The notes under the pieces are model-generated. The model saw only the letters and a list, made by a program, of their open reading frames with translations, did no database searches and was not told the origin of the DNA. A program made the position numbers and the translations under genes. DNA of 64,000 nucleotides, taken from NCBI GenBank assembly GCA_037576195.1, contig CM075101.1:27218001-27282000 (forward strand), in the 5' to 3' direction. This stretch comes from Phytoseiulus persimilis. Its lineage: Eukaryota; Arthropoda; Arachnida; Mesostigmata; Phytoseiidae. How positions within the stretch are numbered: position 1 is the first letter of the stretch; each line of letters starts with the position of its first letter. Below are positions 1 through 13,000 of this stretch, one piece after another.

Positions 1-3000
1 CCGACGCCTTGTGATGCAAAATCGCCTAACGAGCTCGAACCCCGCCCGGGGTGGTGTTTTCGCCCGAGAGACGCGCGCCACGGGTTGACAGCGAGATTCT
101 CACACGAACAGTTGAGACATCACTCGCTGACATACAACCCATAGAGTCAAGTTTTCTTGCCTCTGAACCGAGCGACGTTAGTCCATCCCAACGAATCGAC
201 CGATCGTGTCCCCTTGGAACTTCCTCCCGATGTAGCCGCCGCCGTCACGGGGTCTACTCCTCAATCAATAGTAGCCAGGTGGGTCGACAGGAAGATGGGC
301 GATCGATGCTACGACGGGGAATTTATCCCGTGCTCGGAATAAAATGCCTGTAGAACTGACAAACGATCGGTGGAACTTCGTATAAACTCAATTAGAGCTA
401 GCCGGCCTGTCGGTTTGAGTTAATGGCGGCTTCACAGCCGGGAAATCGGTGGAGAACCGGCAGGATAACAAAAATGAAACTGCTATTGATCGTTGGGCGG
501 TGCATATATCGTCGATGCGGGGATAGCGTTCAGCAGTGGTGGGAAACACAGGAGGTACCCCAGTCAAGGAAAATCATTCTTCGGCTCAAGGGTTAATGTG
601 GAAAAAGGGACAGAATTTTCTCTCAAAGAACCCAGGAGTTGCTCCTTGGTTCGACTCTGGGTCGTGGCGATCCGGGACTCCAGGAATTCCGCTCCTGTGA
701 CGGCAGCGATTCTTTGTTCTTCGGGGTTTCCGCTCATCGTTCCCGCGATTTTCTGACTCGCCAGAGCGTTGTCTCGTTCCTTGATTCGTTCGCTCGTTCA
801 ATCGTTCGTCCGTTGACTCAATCCCCAGTGAATATGAGCGGATTCGTATTGTTGTACTTATTTTCCCCGTGGTCGAAGACGGTGGCAAAGAATCTTCAAT
901 TCGCTGCTGCGGATCCTTCGCCTAAGTATTTCGAAGTCGTGAGGCGCGAAGCTGTTTTCCCCTAAGCCAGTCAAGTCATTGGCCCGGAGCCAATTCCCCG
1001 TCCGAGGTTGAGATCGTGAAAAAATGCCAGCCGGAATTGCCCGTCTTCAATATTCGCCGATCGGTTGCGATAACTCCGTGTTCCACATAACTCCGTGTGG
1101 AAAGAAAACACCAAAAGGGAGAATGGAACAAAAGCGAGAAGACATGCGGTTGGACACGGGTAGAAATCAAAGCGGAGCGAAGGAATGGCGTATAATTGTC
1201 GGATAATGCAGCGGACGATCGAGAAACAGGGGTGGTGTGTCGTGCTGAGGTTTCGGGCAGAGGGGAACGGGGAGATGAGAGACCGTTTGATCACGCTTCA
1301 TCGGACGGAATGATATTCGGTCTGAAATGACATTCCAGGAATTCCGGCCAAAGACCGTCCCAATACGCGTGTCATATGAAGGGGGTAAGAGGCGGACGAC
1401 AAACAGCCGAAGGAGACAAACTGGAAACGCTGAGGAGGCTTCGGAAATATTTTTTAGAGATTCGAATACAGGCGAAACTGTGCCGGTTCGAGCCCGCATC
1501 CACCTGGATTGTGATGTCCTGAACTGAAGACGGAGCGGGTTCCCGTCGAACTCGTCAAGGCCCGGACTTAAATCAGAAAGAGAAAGCGGAAAACCGCTCG
1601 AAACGGTCGACACGCCCGTGAAGCTTACAAGCGAGACGAGGTCCACCGCTCACTCGCGTCACTCTCACCGGTGGAAGAATTCCAAAACAAATTCCCAGAA
1701 ATCCATGAACAGACTGATCCGCTGCGCTTTCGGATGCGGTGCCGCTGGACTCGAGGAATCTTCCGATCCGAGCGCCATCGATGCTCTGCGAAAGTTCTCT
1801 CGATGGAGACTACGCGGCTTGGGACGATCTCCGAAATGAGTTGGTTCAAGCATACGCGCCTGTCTCAGACCAGACAGTGTTTCAGGACCCATCGTCCCCA
1901 GCGGATCGGCGGATCCCTCCACGAAAACCTTGTCGATACTCCGCTCTTTCCTGTAGAAGCCATCCCCGCGGGAATGGAACAAGAGGAAAACGTTCTCGTT
2001 ACGATGACGAGAATGAAATGATGAAATATCCGCGTGGAATGAATTCACGGTTTCATTGATTCTGTCGTAGCACGAGAAGTTTTAAACGGAATATAGGTCG
2101 ATAGTTAATTTTTCACATCTGGCGGAAATGAGCGCGCATGTCGTATAGATTCGTCTTCCGGCGAGTATTCCGCTGTCCCGGATGCGCACTGAGCAACGGT
2201 TGTATTTCTTCACTTTCTGTATGTTTGCGTGCCAACTCCGTTCGGTGTGCTGTGTGTGTGTGTTTAGTTATGTGACATTTACAAATTCGCCGGCAGGCGG
2301 GTCAAAAATAGACCTCTGGCTGGGGCCCCGGGACGACGATGCCAGCTAATGGTTGGCTCGCATCGCTGGTGCTGCTATCGGTTTCCGTCGCCGGCCCACT
2401 CCGAGGAACAGCTCGGCGTTAGCTAGCTGGAAGTCCAGTTATCGTTTGCTTCCAGTTTCCTGATTCCAGTCGAACTCATCGGAGGATCGAGCTCTCGAAA
2501 ATCTCCCAGGGACAGATTCCCGATGTTCCAGCGAAAGGTTCTGTTCCGCTCTCGAAGAGCGACGACTAATCCTTACGAAATGGAGGAAAGTTGAACGAAA
2601 TCCTTCATCATCCATTTCATGGAATACTCAATGCTGCTTAAGTCCATGTTTGCTTCGCCTGCGCAGGGCGCGGCAGGAACAAATTTCAGAGCTCGCCCAG
2701 CAGAAATCAATTGCCTGTCAGGAGGAGCTGGACGTTTGAAAATGTACTTTGGAGTTCAGTCGTCCCCTGTCGCAGGGCTTCTCCGTTTGTCGAGGGCCAA
2801 TCAACAGAAATGAAGTTTCCGTTCAAAAGTTCGGAGCTGTTGCTTATTCTCCGTCAACGAAAGACCCATGCGAGTTGCGAGGGATCGCAGCGGGCCGCTC
2901 GTTCGTTTCGGGGCTACCTGAATCGATTTGCTTCCAATCAGTTGATTGGCGAATCGGTCGGTCGTCGATAAGTTGGGCGACTCGCGATTCTTCGTGCATT

Positions 3001-6000
3001 CAATCTGCCCAACCGGAGCTCCAAGTGCGAGAATTCTTGGGAGCTCGAACCGAGAGGCGAGCGAACAGAAAGAAGCTCGAACCAATATCAAAGCTACTGG
3101 TTTCCATATTGGAATCCGTCCGTCAGTGCGGTCCGTCCAGCTCTCGTTCGTCGATGATGCCGCTTTGCTGGATGCTCTCGTTATTATTTTTATTGATTTG
3201 ACGGAGACTCCTACAATTTCGTCTCCAACAATTTCTGCTTGATCTTCGAGTCCCATTCTGGGGAAGTTTCTGTTGCCGGTGCATCGATGGTCTTGCAGCT
3301 AGCAGACGGTCGGCCGAGTAACTACTTGCGCAGCTTGACCGTGAAAGGCGATTTTTATTCATTTCGCGAGTTTCCTCCTTTTTCGCTTTGATTGCGATTT
3401 TACCGAAGAGCGGTGGAGCCCTTCAACCTGAACCTCACAGAGCGAGAACTCGTAAATCTGTGGGGGCTGCGGCACGGACCCAGAACGAAGACCGCCACCG
3501 ATGAAACCAGCGAAACTCGCACAGGATCCCTTCCGCCGAAAATTCGCGAGGAAAGACATTACTGCCAGTGACAACGGAGTTGCCCGAGATATGTCCGGAC
3601 GAAGCCGCGTGGATGTTCCGGATAGCGATTCCCGCTTCCGGAGAGCACAGCGCCGTGGGCGATATGATTGCTCGGCAGGTTGAGAGGCTTCCTGTTAGGT
3701 TTCATCCGAAAAAAATTCCATGAACAGAGCGGGGCCGTTTGATGTTTCCGGGGCACTCGATCCATTCTCACAAGAGTCATCGAATCTCCTCAGAGCGTTG
3801 CAGAAGCCCGACGCTCAGTCAGTGGCTCCCCTGCAGTTGACTGCGGGGGGAAACTGAGAACGTGGTTCGCGGCACCGTGATCGGAGTTGATGATGCTCCG
3901 AGCTGTCTTCGAACTCGAGAATCGGAGGGATTCGGTACAGAGTTCCCCGGCGGCCGGGTGAGACGCTCAGGGTCTCCACAACTCGAAGCTCCGAGACGAG
4001 GAGTGAACGCGAAGACATTTTCATTCCTTGCAGTTCCTCCCTGCAGTTATTCCGATCATCCTTTCCTCGAAGAATTTGTGCTGCTGCAATTCCACGTTGA
4101 TGAAAACGTTTCTCCGTAATTCGCTCATCGTTCGACGAGCTATCACTCACCGCGACTCCCTCACAGCGTCATCGGAGCGGGAGAGAAGCCGAAAAGTGTA
4201 GAGGACCGAAAAAACCGAGCGCTCTTCCAGCATCTTGAAATAACTGCGTTTTTGTGAAGACGCGTTCCCTACTCCGCCCGACACATAACACGTGATCTAC
4301 TAGCATCGCTATCGGAAAAAATCGTGCCATAGATGTCGTCTATGATTGTACCATACGAACTCCACTTGAACTCAACGTTGACGTTCCTCGGAAGTCCAGA
4401 GCCTCATCTGAGTCATCTCGAGGGCCTCGCTGAAACAAAACGTCCGAGGACAGCTCCGAACAACGAAAAATCTACCGGAAAACCTCTCCGATCTCTTCGA
4501 TATTTGATATTAATTACATGGTTCGAAACTAATCATGCTCCAGCCAGTTCAACCACCAGGTATGTTTGGGTACGATTACAAAATCCCGAATCAATCACGC
4601 TCCACGTTCTATCCTGTTCGCTCGCCGCTACTCTCCGCCCGGGCGAACCCTCTATCAAAGTTCCTCGAGAAAGATTTCATGCCGCACCCCGAACTCGTTG
4701 AAGGTTCGTTAGTCCATTAGAAAGGGTGACGTCAACGCTCGGGGCTACGCCATAAAACTCCCCTGATGTTCTCATTTCGGAAACTATGCATCCGAGGATG
4801 GAACGGAGGAAGCGACCGCGCTGAGAACGAGTATTGAATGTTAATGAACCTACGAACGGAGCAAGCGACGATCCGACCGACGAACCAACGAGTGAATCAA
4901 GTTCACAGTCAGTAATAACTGGGTCACTCCGACTGACTGCGATTCGGAACCAGAAGTGAGGAATCGTTTCCACGGCAGTTGCCGGGAGTGCGATATAAGA
5001 CACCTCCAGAAATACAACTTCGATCGTTCGTTCCTTCGCTCGACCGACCGACCGAATGATTCGACGACCCTCCGCTGCGTTCACCTCCTGCGCGAGATTC
5101 ATCCATCAACTCATCATTGCGACTGCGAATGCTCCCCTCGGGCTTATTCCAAGGAATGTTGCGCAGGGAGTCAGCCTTCGGAGTTCGCCGGAAACCGGTC
5201 TCGCGAGATTGCACTCTGTTTGTGTCCGGTCGAGCGAACGCTCCACTTCCATCTTGGATGGCGACAAGCGAGTGCCGCACTCGGGTCCGAACTTCTCGAA
5301 GAATTCGATTTAGCGGCGCCCTTCGAAGTCGTTGCTCAGCTTGACAGAGTCTCAGATTCACATCGGACTCTGAGGAAGATTCCTGATTTGATTTCTAGAC
5401 GGAGCGACGCATTTCCCGAGCGGCCTGCATGAGAAAAGAACCATTCTCTCATTAGCAACAAGAAGACCTCATGAACAATTTCTGAAAACTTCTCCAAATG
5501 ACGCAGTCCATTGCTAATGACTCCGCGTATTATGTCGTGAACCTGAATCGCACCTCAACAAGGTCAGCAGCGAACAGAAGGGCCCGTTAACCGCCCGGCT
5601 TCGTGCTCTACACTTGCGCGCGGCAGTTTCAACCGAGGCGTCCCACGCCGGTTTCCTTGTTAGCAAGCTCATCACTGATGCCGGAACGCAGCAGCGAGAC
5701 ACGCTTTTGGCTGGTCCCAATGAATGCTCTGAGCGGCCCAGCGCGAGACGCGCCTTCGATGGTAAGTTACCGCAGTTCCCTCACCGATCGGGAGCGCGTG
5801 TTGTGGGTTCCGAGAGCGATGCGAAGCAGCCAAAGCAATAATAGAAGCATCCCGCCCGAAAACATGGTCCGCGACGGAGTGAAACGCGTCCGAGCGATAT
5901 CTCTCTTTAATGCATTGCGAAAGGTCAAGTAGCGTCCGATCTCGAGCTGATGTTGCTCTTTTCATCGTTCGGTCGCTCTGGCCAGAGCACTCTATTCTAC

Positions 6001-9000
6001 TTTACGGTCGGTAGGTTACTAGCATCTTGGGTTTCTTTGTCACTTCTCCTGTTTTCCAACCCCGCTCGCCGATTCGCTTCCTGAGCGCTGGTTTCGATTG
6101 CTGTCGCCGTCGTCGCCATACTGGTGACGCCACGAGAGCCGAGGAGGGAGACCTGCAATCATACAGTTGTGGTATTCGTGCCTTACTGAGTGATGCCCTC
6201 TTCGACTGGGCGAGCGACCACTCGGGCCGAGTGCACGACGAGCGAGGCGGGCAGGAGATCCAGATGGCATGCGGTCTGTGAAAATTACACTGTGATAACC
6301 TTCTCGAGCTTTGCTTCCAATGTTTTTCCCTCAGTTTCCTCTGCGATCGGTTTCACAGCGCTTTCGTCGCAGTTTCGATTTTGGCAGGTGATTGGGTGGA
6401 GTGTGTCAGCGAGTGATAAGCAGCCGAACGTATTCCGAAATCGAGAAAAACCCAGCTCGCTCGGTCCTGCGCGATGCTTCGCAGCATCCCCACGCAGCAC
6501 TCACAGCGAGTTCAGGCGGCCTGACCGTCAACAACCTCAAACGTTAGAACCGTTGATCAAAACGGCGGCTCACGCAGCATAGGGTTTTCCCAAGTCAGAG
6601 GGAGTAATCTCACCCCTCTCAGTCCGAAAATCCATGATTTCAAACCTGGAGATTTCTCTCCGAAGTTGAGCGTCTTTCGAAGTTCTGAGGAATACGACTT
6701 GGGAGGACTCCAGGGCGCTGACTCCGGTTTGCGAGAGTGCGGGACACGCATTTCCACTGACGATTTGATTTGGTTTCGTTGAACCAACCGCACACGCTGC
6801 TACTGACGGTGACCTTGGAATGTGACCCTACAAACGATGCTGAGGAGTTTAATACAGATGATGTACGGACACGAATTATTGCATTCGCTGCCCGTCAAAC
6901 AATTGAACCATCTCTTCTCATTTCCCCAAATGGAAGTTTCTTCGACGTGTTATTAACTGTTAGCGCCCCAAAGTCGTTTGCGTCTCGCCAAATTTCCTCC
7001 GATTGCTCATTCCGACGCTCTGAGAACTCGAGTCGAGAGGACTCGAGTAGTCAGCTCGATATGCGTAACACATGCTGGTTGGCATTGTCGCCTCCTTGAT
7101 CGGGAGGTCGAAGCGTCAGCGGTAGGCTCGAACCCTACCGCGGTCGCTCTCAGCTCGATGATTTCCATGCTCTCCGGGGCGACGTCCGAATCGGACTTCT
7201 TGCACCAGAGGCCCACAACAATGTGCGGCTGCAAGCGAACGGAACTATTCCCAAAGGCATCTATTTCCATGAACTGGAACATGGCGAATTCGATTCGGAG
7301 GAGGAGGAAAGTTTTTTTGAGGATTCCGAACGAGTTCCTTGGCCCATGTGTTCGGCTTGATCTATGACCGCAACTCTCCTCACTTCAAGAGCTCAGAGCG
7401 GAACACTCCAACACACTCAGTCGAACCCTCAGTATTTCGGTTATCGTGGTTCGTAGTGCCGAAAAAGCCCCATCGGACAGTTCAAATCTTTGAATACGGA
7501 TCGGAAAGATCTCAGGTATCGAGGGTCGGTCTCGCGCTCGTTGTTTCCCCGCGCCCATACGAGAGCATGAGCAGAGCAGCAACGTGAGCAGAAAGCTCTC
7601 GTGAAAAAGTTGTTGGATTCACGACAACGGCGGAGGAAAAGTCGTCACGTTTTTTCTCTCTGAGAAGAATTCATCATCAATGCCACGACCGAAACGTTTT
7701 GTCTGCGAGAGACAAATTGCGGTGGTCTGCTACATGGCATTGCGGTTAGCGTTTTGAAGTGAGCCTTAGTCGCTGACGGCCACGACGAGGTTGATGTCTT
7801 CGACGAAAGGTTAGGTCTGGAATGATCAGTGCGCAGCTCTCCGAGGATTCTCATTATTTCGTTTCCCGCGGTTCTCATCGGAGCAGAGTTCCACAGAATC
7901 AAGAAGGAGACTTGCAGAACAGCAACAGGGCGGAAAAGAGGAGTGCGCATGAAACAGATTTCGACTTTCATCAAGTGGATTCTGATGGATAGTGTGAGCT
8001 CGAATCTCGTTTAACGGGGTGAGGGGGTGGCAGAGGGTACGAATGAATCCAGGCGCCGTGATCCGCTATCGGCTCAGAGGTTCGTTTGAAGGAGAGCGCA
8101 GCTCACTTCGAACAAAAGACGCGCTGAGGAAAGCAGGACCCTGTACCGGGAAAACGAAGGAGCTTGAAACTCTTGCGAATATCAGAGGAGGATCCTCGCT
8201 CGACATTCGGATGAAAAATACGATACGGAAAAGTTCCGCGGTGGTGGAGGGCCACTCGGCAAAGCGAGACCACAGAGAAACCGCGGAGGAGTGCGCAACT
8301 CTTCCTAATCCTCCCATTGAGCTCTCTCACTCCTTCCCTCCACCTTCCTAGTGAGAGAAACCGAGAACTGCTCAAACAGCCTCGGGTAATAACACAATAT
8401 TTCCAAAGGAATACAATCATCATTTTTCAAGCTCGCGGCTACCAACAAACACTGCCGAACGAACTCTCCATCGTGAACGGATAGGTTTTTTCTGTCTGAG
8501 AATTCCTGAAATGAGATTATGCTCCGGGTTCGCGCATCTGGCAGAAGTGCGTCTCTGCCAAGCTGTCTGGTCGTGGCTCGCCTCCCCTCTGTTTGTTGTT
8601 GTCTTGCATTAACTGTTATTGTTCCGAGCGGTTGTAATCGTTGTTCGCCGCTTGAAGCAACCGAGCCTCGGCTCGGACACAGAACAAGTCTCAAGCCGGC
8701 CAGGGGAAGATCGGGGGGAGGGAGTCGAGCAGACAGGCTGACGGATGAACGAACTGGGAGGGGACGCCGGGCCTCACGGAACAATCAATCGATCAATCAA
8801 AGTTTCAATTTTGTGGAATTTTCAAAGCCGACTCGCGAGAGCTGTCTTCGCCTACTCTATTTCCAGCGAACTCGTCGACGGATTCGCTATGCAGCGCGAC
8901 CTCCGTCCGTTTGGCCCACAATCAGGCTCATTCAGTTACCGTGAAGAAATCGGGAACGATCAGCTGATGCAACCGGATTCGGCGCCATCAGGACTCCCCA

Positions 9001-12000
9001 GCTCCATCTCTGTAGCCGGTTCCGTGGCAGCATTCTGCACTCGAGGGTACTACGGTTCCTCTTGGCGCTTCCATCAAAGTCCTCCGCCATTTCCCCGAAA
9101 GTCGAAGAAGTGATCGAACTCCGCTGATTGGGCGCGAGCGAACAGCTTTCCATCATTGCTATCTGTATGGTTTTAGTGTTTGCGTGGGTTCGCTGCACTG
9201 TATTTGTTTGTTTCCAAGCTGTTAGTGCCTTTGTGCGAATTTAGTTGACGGGAATTTTCATGCCCGGCTGTGAGAAAACAGAAAGGAAACCTGAGAAAAG
9301 AGTTTGATATCAATTGTATGCGGCTGGCATGGCAGCGATGGCGATGACTACGGCGGCCCCTTCGAAGTTCAGAAGAGCGAAATTTCTGTGAGAATATTTT
9401 CTGGGTAGCGAACTCCGTTCGTGTCTTACGACTCACTGACTGGCTGACTGTGATCTTTTTCCTCTCTTCTTCTCATATCCTCTTTCTCGGCCGGCTGCAG
9501 TAGTCACTAGCTTGAACTTTGGCTCCGCACTTCAGCATCAAAAGAACGGAAAGACACACGGAGCAAGAGCTTGAGCCGACAGAGTAGAGTCGAAACAAAA
9601 GAAGAAAGAACTGCGATCCCGCGCGGCTCATTAACGACGCTCTCACCGAATCCTGGAATCGGTTCAGGAAACCGAAAAGTTTCGAATCAGCGAAGTATCG
9701 GAACTGCTGAAGTACTCAGCAGTTCTGCTCTTCGTCACCTTTCCTCGGTATCCTCATCTGCCAGACAGGTGGACGACACGAAAGGTGGAGGAAATGATCA
9801 CACTCTTGATCGATTCAATCGAGGAAGTCTGTCTTTCGGTCAGCAACCGTTCCGGGGGACCCCTGGGAACTGAACCAATCGCTTCACTGAACGGACCCGA
9901 AGGTCTCTGTGCATTGCGCTGCTGCGCGCATGAGCCGGCATACTATTCTATTCTGCGTTCTCAGATCCGGAGTCCCAAACTTCGGCGATAAGACTCATGG
10001 AGCCGGAACTCGGTGGAGCCTAGCATCGAAACACCTCTTTTCCCCAATGATTTCCGGGACCCCGTCTTTTTCCCGCTCACCCAGAGCTCCATCGTTGGAA
10101 AACGCTTTCCGTTGTGTGTCACCATCGGGCTGCGTTGGTTATGTAGGAGAGAGTCACTTGCATTAGAGAACGTAGATATTGTCGAGGTTCTCGTGTCAGT
10201 GTTCGAATCAAGAATAGCGTTTGCAACCAAAACCATCTCTGACGCTGAATACTTGTCTCGTCGGCCTTCATCGATACGGACTCGAAACCTGCGATCCGCT
10301 AGACTATCTACGACCATCATTTGAGGAGCCCCCGAGGAGAGATCGCGGGCCTTGATTTAAACCTCCCCCTCTCGGCACCGAGTCTTGTGGGGGGAACGCT
10401 TCCCTTAGATGCGGCGGGAATGAACAAGTTGAACGTTGAAAACTGTTCTCGCAGTGATTCGGTGCGGCTGACTCACGCACTCCTTGCTGGCCTTATTTTT
10501 TTTGTTTCTCCCCTGCTCGGTGCAGAAATTGATGCAATTTTCGCATATAATCACCCGGACAAACTCTTAGATACCAAGCGAAGAGATTAGATGGGAGCAA
10601 CACCAGCTCTAAGCCGTTTGACTGAGTTCACCTTTTCCATGGCAGGTAGCTCGTGAGTCAGCCCGAAGAAAGATAGATGGGTTCGAGCCAAGAGCGCAAG
10701 CGCAAAAAATGCGAAAGACCTTTCAAATCTCGGAATTCCTCAGATGGTGAACCATGGAAGCAGGAATCAGCGAATGATCGAGTAATTATGACTCTTTCGA
10801 GCAGGGATCGTTCTGAAGGATGAGGCTGTATGAGAGCAGTGAACCTACTCGGAGTAAAATTAAAAAACCCTGTGGGAGGAACGCAGAGTGTAGCAATTAA
10901 GGGATCAAGAACTTTCCGAAAGACGGAAAGGAAAGGTTGAGGCATTGAAAAACTGAACTTTCGCATCGTTATAGCCGGTCAGCTGGTCTTGGCACTCACG
11001 CCCGGAGCCCCAAGAAGCTCTGGAAAGGAGCGAGCCGGATGTAGTGAACGAGAGGTGGAAACAGAGCCAATCTCTGGAGCGCGGGACGCGGAGAAACAGA
11101 ATGAGCGACTTGAATTAGTTATTCATTATCATTACGTCTGACTATCTGTTCCCGCAGCTTTCCCATATCTAACGGCGTCTCTGTGATGATCTGCGCTGAG
11201 CTGCTGGGACTCCCGCTCTCGGTCGGTCGAGGATGATGGAGGATAACACCGTCGATTCGGTGAACAAGGTTCCGCCGTACATTTTTTCCCGCTCTCCCTT
11301 CCGACGAAAATGATGTAAGAGGGCATAAACAGAGAGACAGTCGCTGGGTCAAGGATAATGGAGCCCCTCTGACTCTTCGTTCAGGTGGAGGAAAGGCAGG
11401 GAAAACTTTCCTCAGATAGATCTTAATGGAACTGAAAAAGCTCCAAGGAGGGAGACTGTCCACTGAGTTTAGAGGAGTATTTTCGGAGCCGACCTACTAC
11501 GAGCCGAACGACACATGCCGCGGTTCAGTGCTTCCCGGAAACTCTGGAGTCATCCTCATCGATTGCGAAGCCAATACGATCGCAGGGGAACACGGGATTC
11601 AAGATCTCGATAGCTTCGGGAAAATGAGCTCAGTCATATCTTCTCCGCATCGGTACTCTGCTCGAGTAAGCACTTATTTTTTCGATAGAACTCTGGCTCC
11701 CTTCGGTGAACGGCGAGCGTAGACTCCACGTTGTTCAAGGCTCTGTCTTGGATAACGGCAGCGTTCCAGAATAACCATGAAAGAAGTCGGAACGCTTCGC
11801 TCCTTCCTACGCCATCAAGCGGTCTGCCTCAATTTCCTTCCCGCTGTAGAGCATATTCGAGACCCAGGAAAGGTTCCGCGTCTGAGTACAGCGTCAGCAG
11901 CTGCGTGATGGAGGAAATTGAAGGAGGGAAGGAGCATACAACGGACGACAGGAGGTAGAGAGAGGGCGGCCAACATTGAAGCGCCAAACGAGGGAGCGAA

Positions 12001-13000
12001 CCGACGGGCGAACGTGCTCAGATTCAGTTGATCGCACGCTCGCTAGACGGCGCTGCGAGCGCAGTTTTTTTATGATTTTTTCTCTCCATACCAACCGTTG
12101 ACCCGATAACCGATAATAAGGAAAAGAGAAGACAAGAGAGGGATGCTCGGTTGATATACGATATAATATTGTGTTCCTGTCGGCGCCTGCTGCAATTGTT
12201 GGTGTTGATTTTCTGATGACGTCGACGTCGTTCCAAAAATGGTGTCCTCTACAATGTGTTCGTGGCGAAATCAGCCATTTTATCCCTTTCCCTTCGATTT
12301 CCCGGCTGAACGGCTACTCGCTTTGGTGCCGAGTCGAATAAAACTCAGTACAGCCAGTGTTGTATACGGGTTCGTAAATCACGAATCGTCTTCTCTCGAA
12401 ATGGGGTTATTATTCGAGTATCTAATTTATTGACCAGAGGCCTCAAGCACTGCGAAAACGAGGTCTCTCCAGGGCAGCCTCGCTCCGCCCGAGATATCCG
12501 AAGGATGTACGTTTCGTACTGAAATCTTTTTGAGCTGAGACTTCTGCTGACCGCACCTCTTCGACTCGGGAAGCGAGCTCAGAGAATGCAAGACCGATGA
12601 GCCCGCGTGCAACGATACCCCAAATGCATTTGCCCAAATTTATGTCTCGTGAAACTCGCTTGTGGTCTTGCCCTCAAGCGAGTTTCCCCCTCCCAAGCGT
12701 TCGTCGTTTTCTGATCCACCGGGTCATGACCGGAACCTTCCCGGATATTATTTGCATGATTTGTAATTGCTTCAAACGGCCCGCTGCATGCTAATCTGGG
12801 TTCCGCCCTCTTAGAAATCTGACGTCGAGCCTGATAATAGTGCCCAACAATAATGTCGTCGTGGTCGTCGGCTGATGCAGTTATTGTCGAATACGTCGAT
12901 CTCCGTCGACAAGCAATAACAGGCCGAGATCGCATTTGCAGCCGCTCGGGCAAGCGATCAGGCAGCCAAGCAGCCATGCCAGCGGATTGCTCGCTCAGTC
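1..13000. other. Gene-poor tract, left part
   Basis: No coding region, RNA gene or transposase recognised. Open frames on both strands are under 165 codons, rich in Arg and Ser, and show no domain or exon-like splice framing. Visible structure: imperfect CGTT/CGCT tetranucleotide runs at 772-817 and 5020-5063, a GT dinucleotide run at 2245-2263, and paired hairpins at 7091-7141. The rest looks like unique intergenic or intronic DNA. Confidence 0.55.

Noticed and set aside
10270-10320. tRNA-like string on the minus strand (GGTTTCGAGTCC with TAGTCTAGCGG upstream)
   Set aside because: The T-loop has an extra base and the stem has mismatches; no full cloverleaf is possible.
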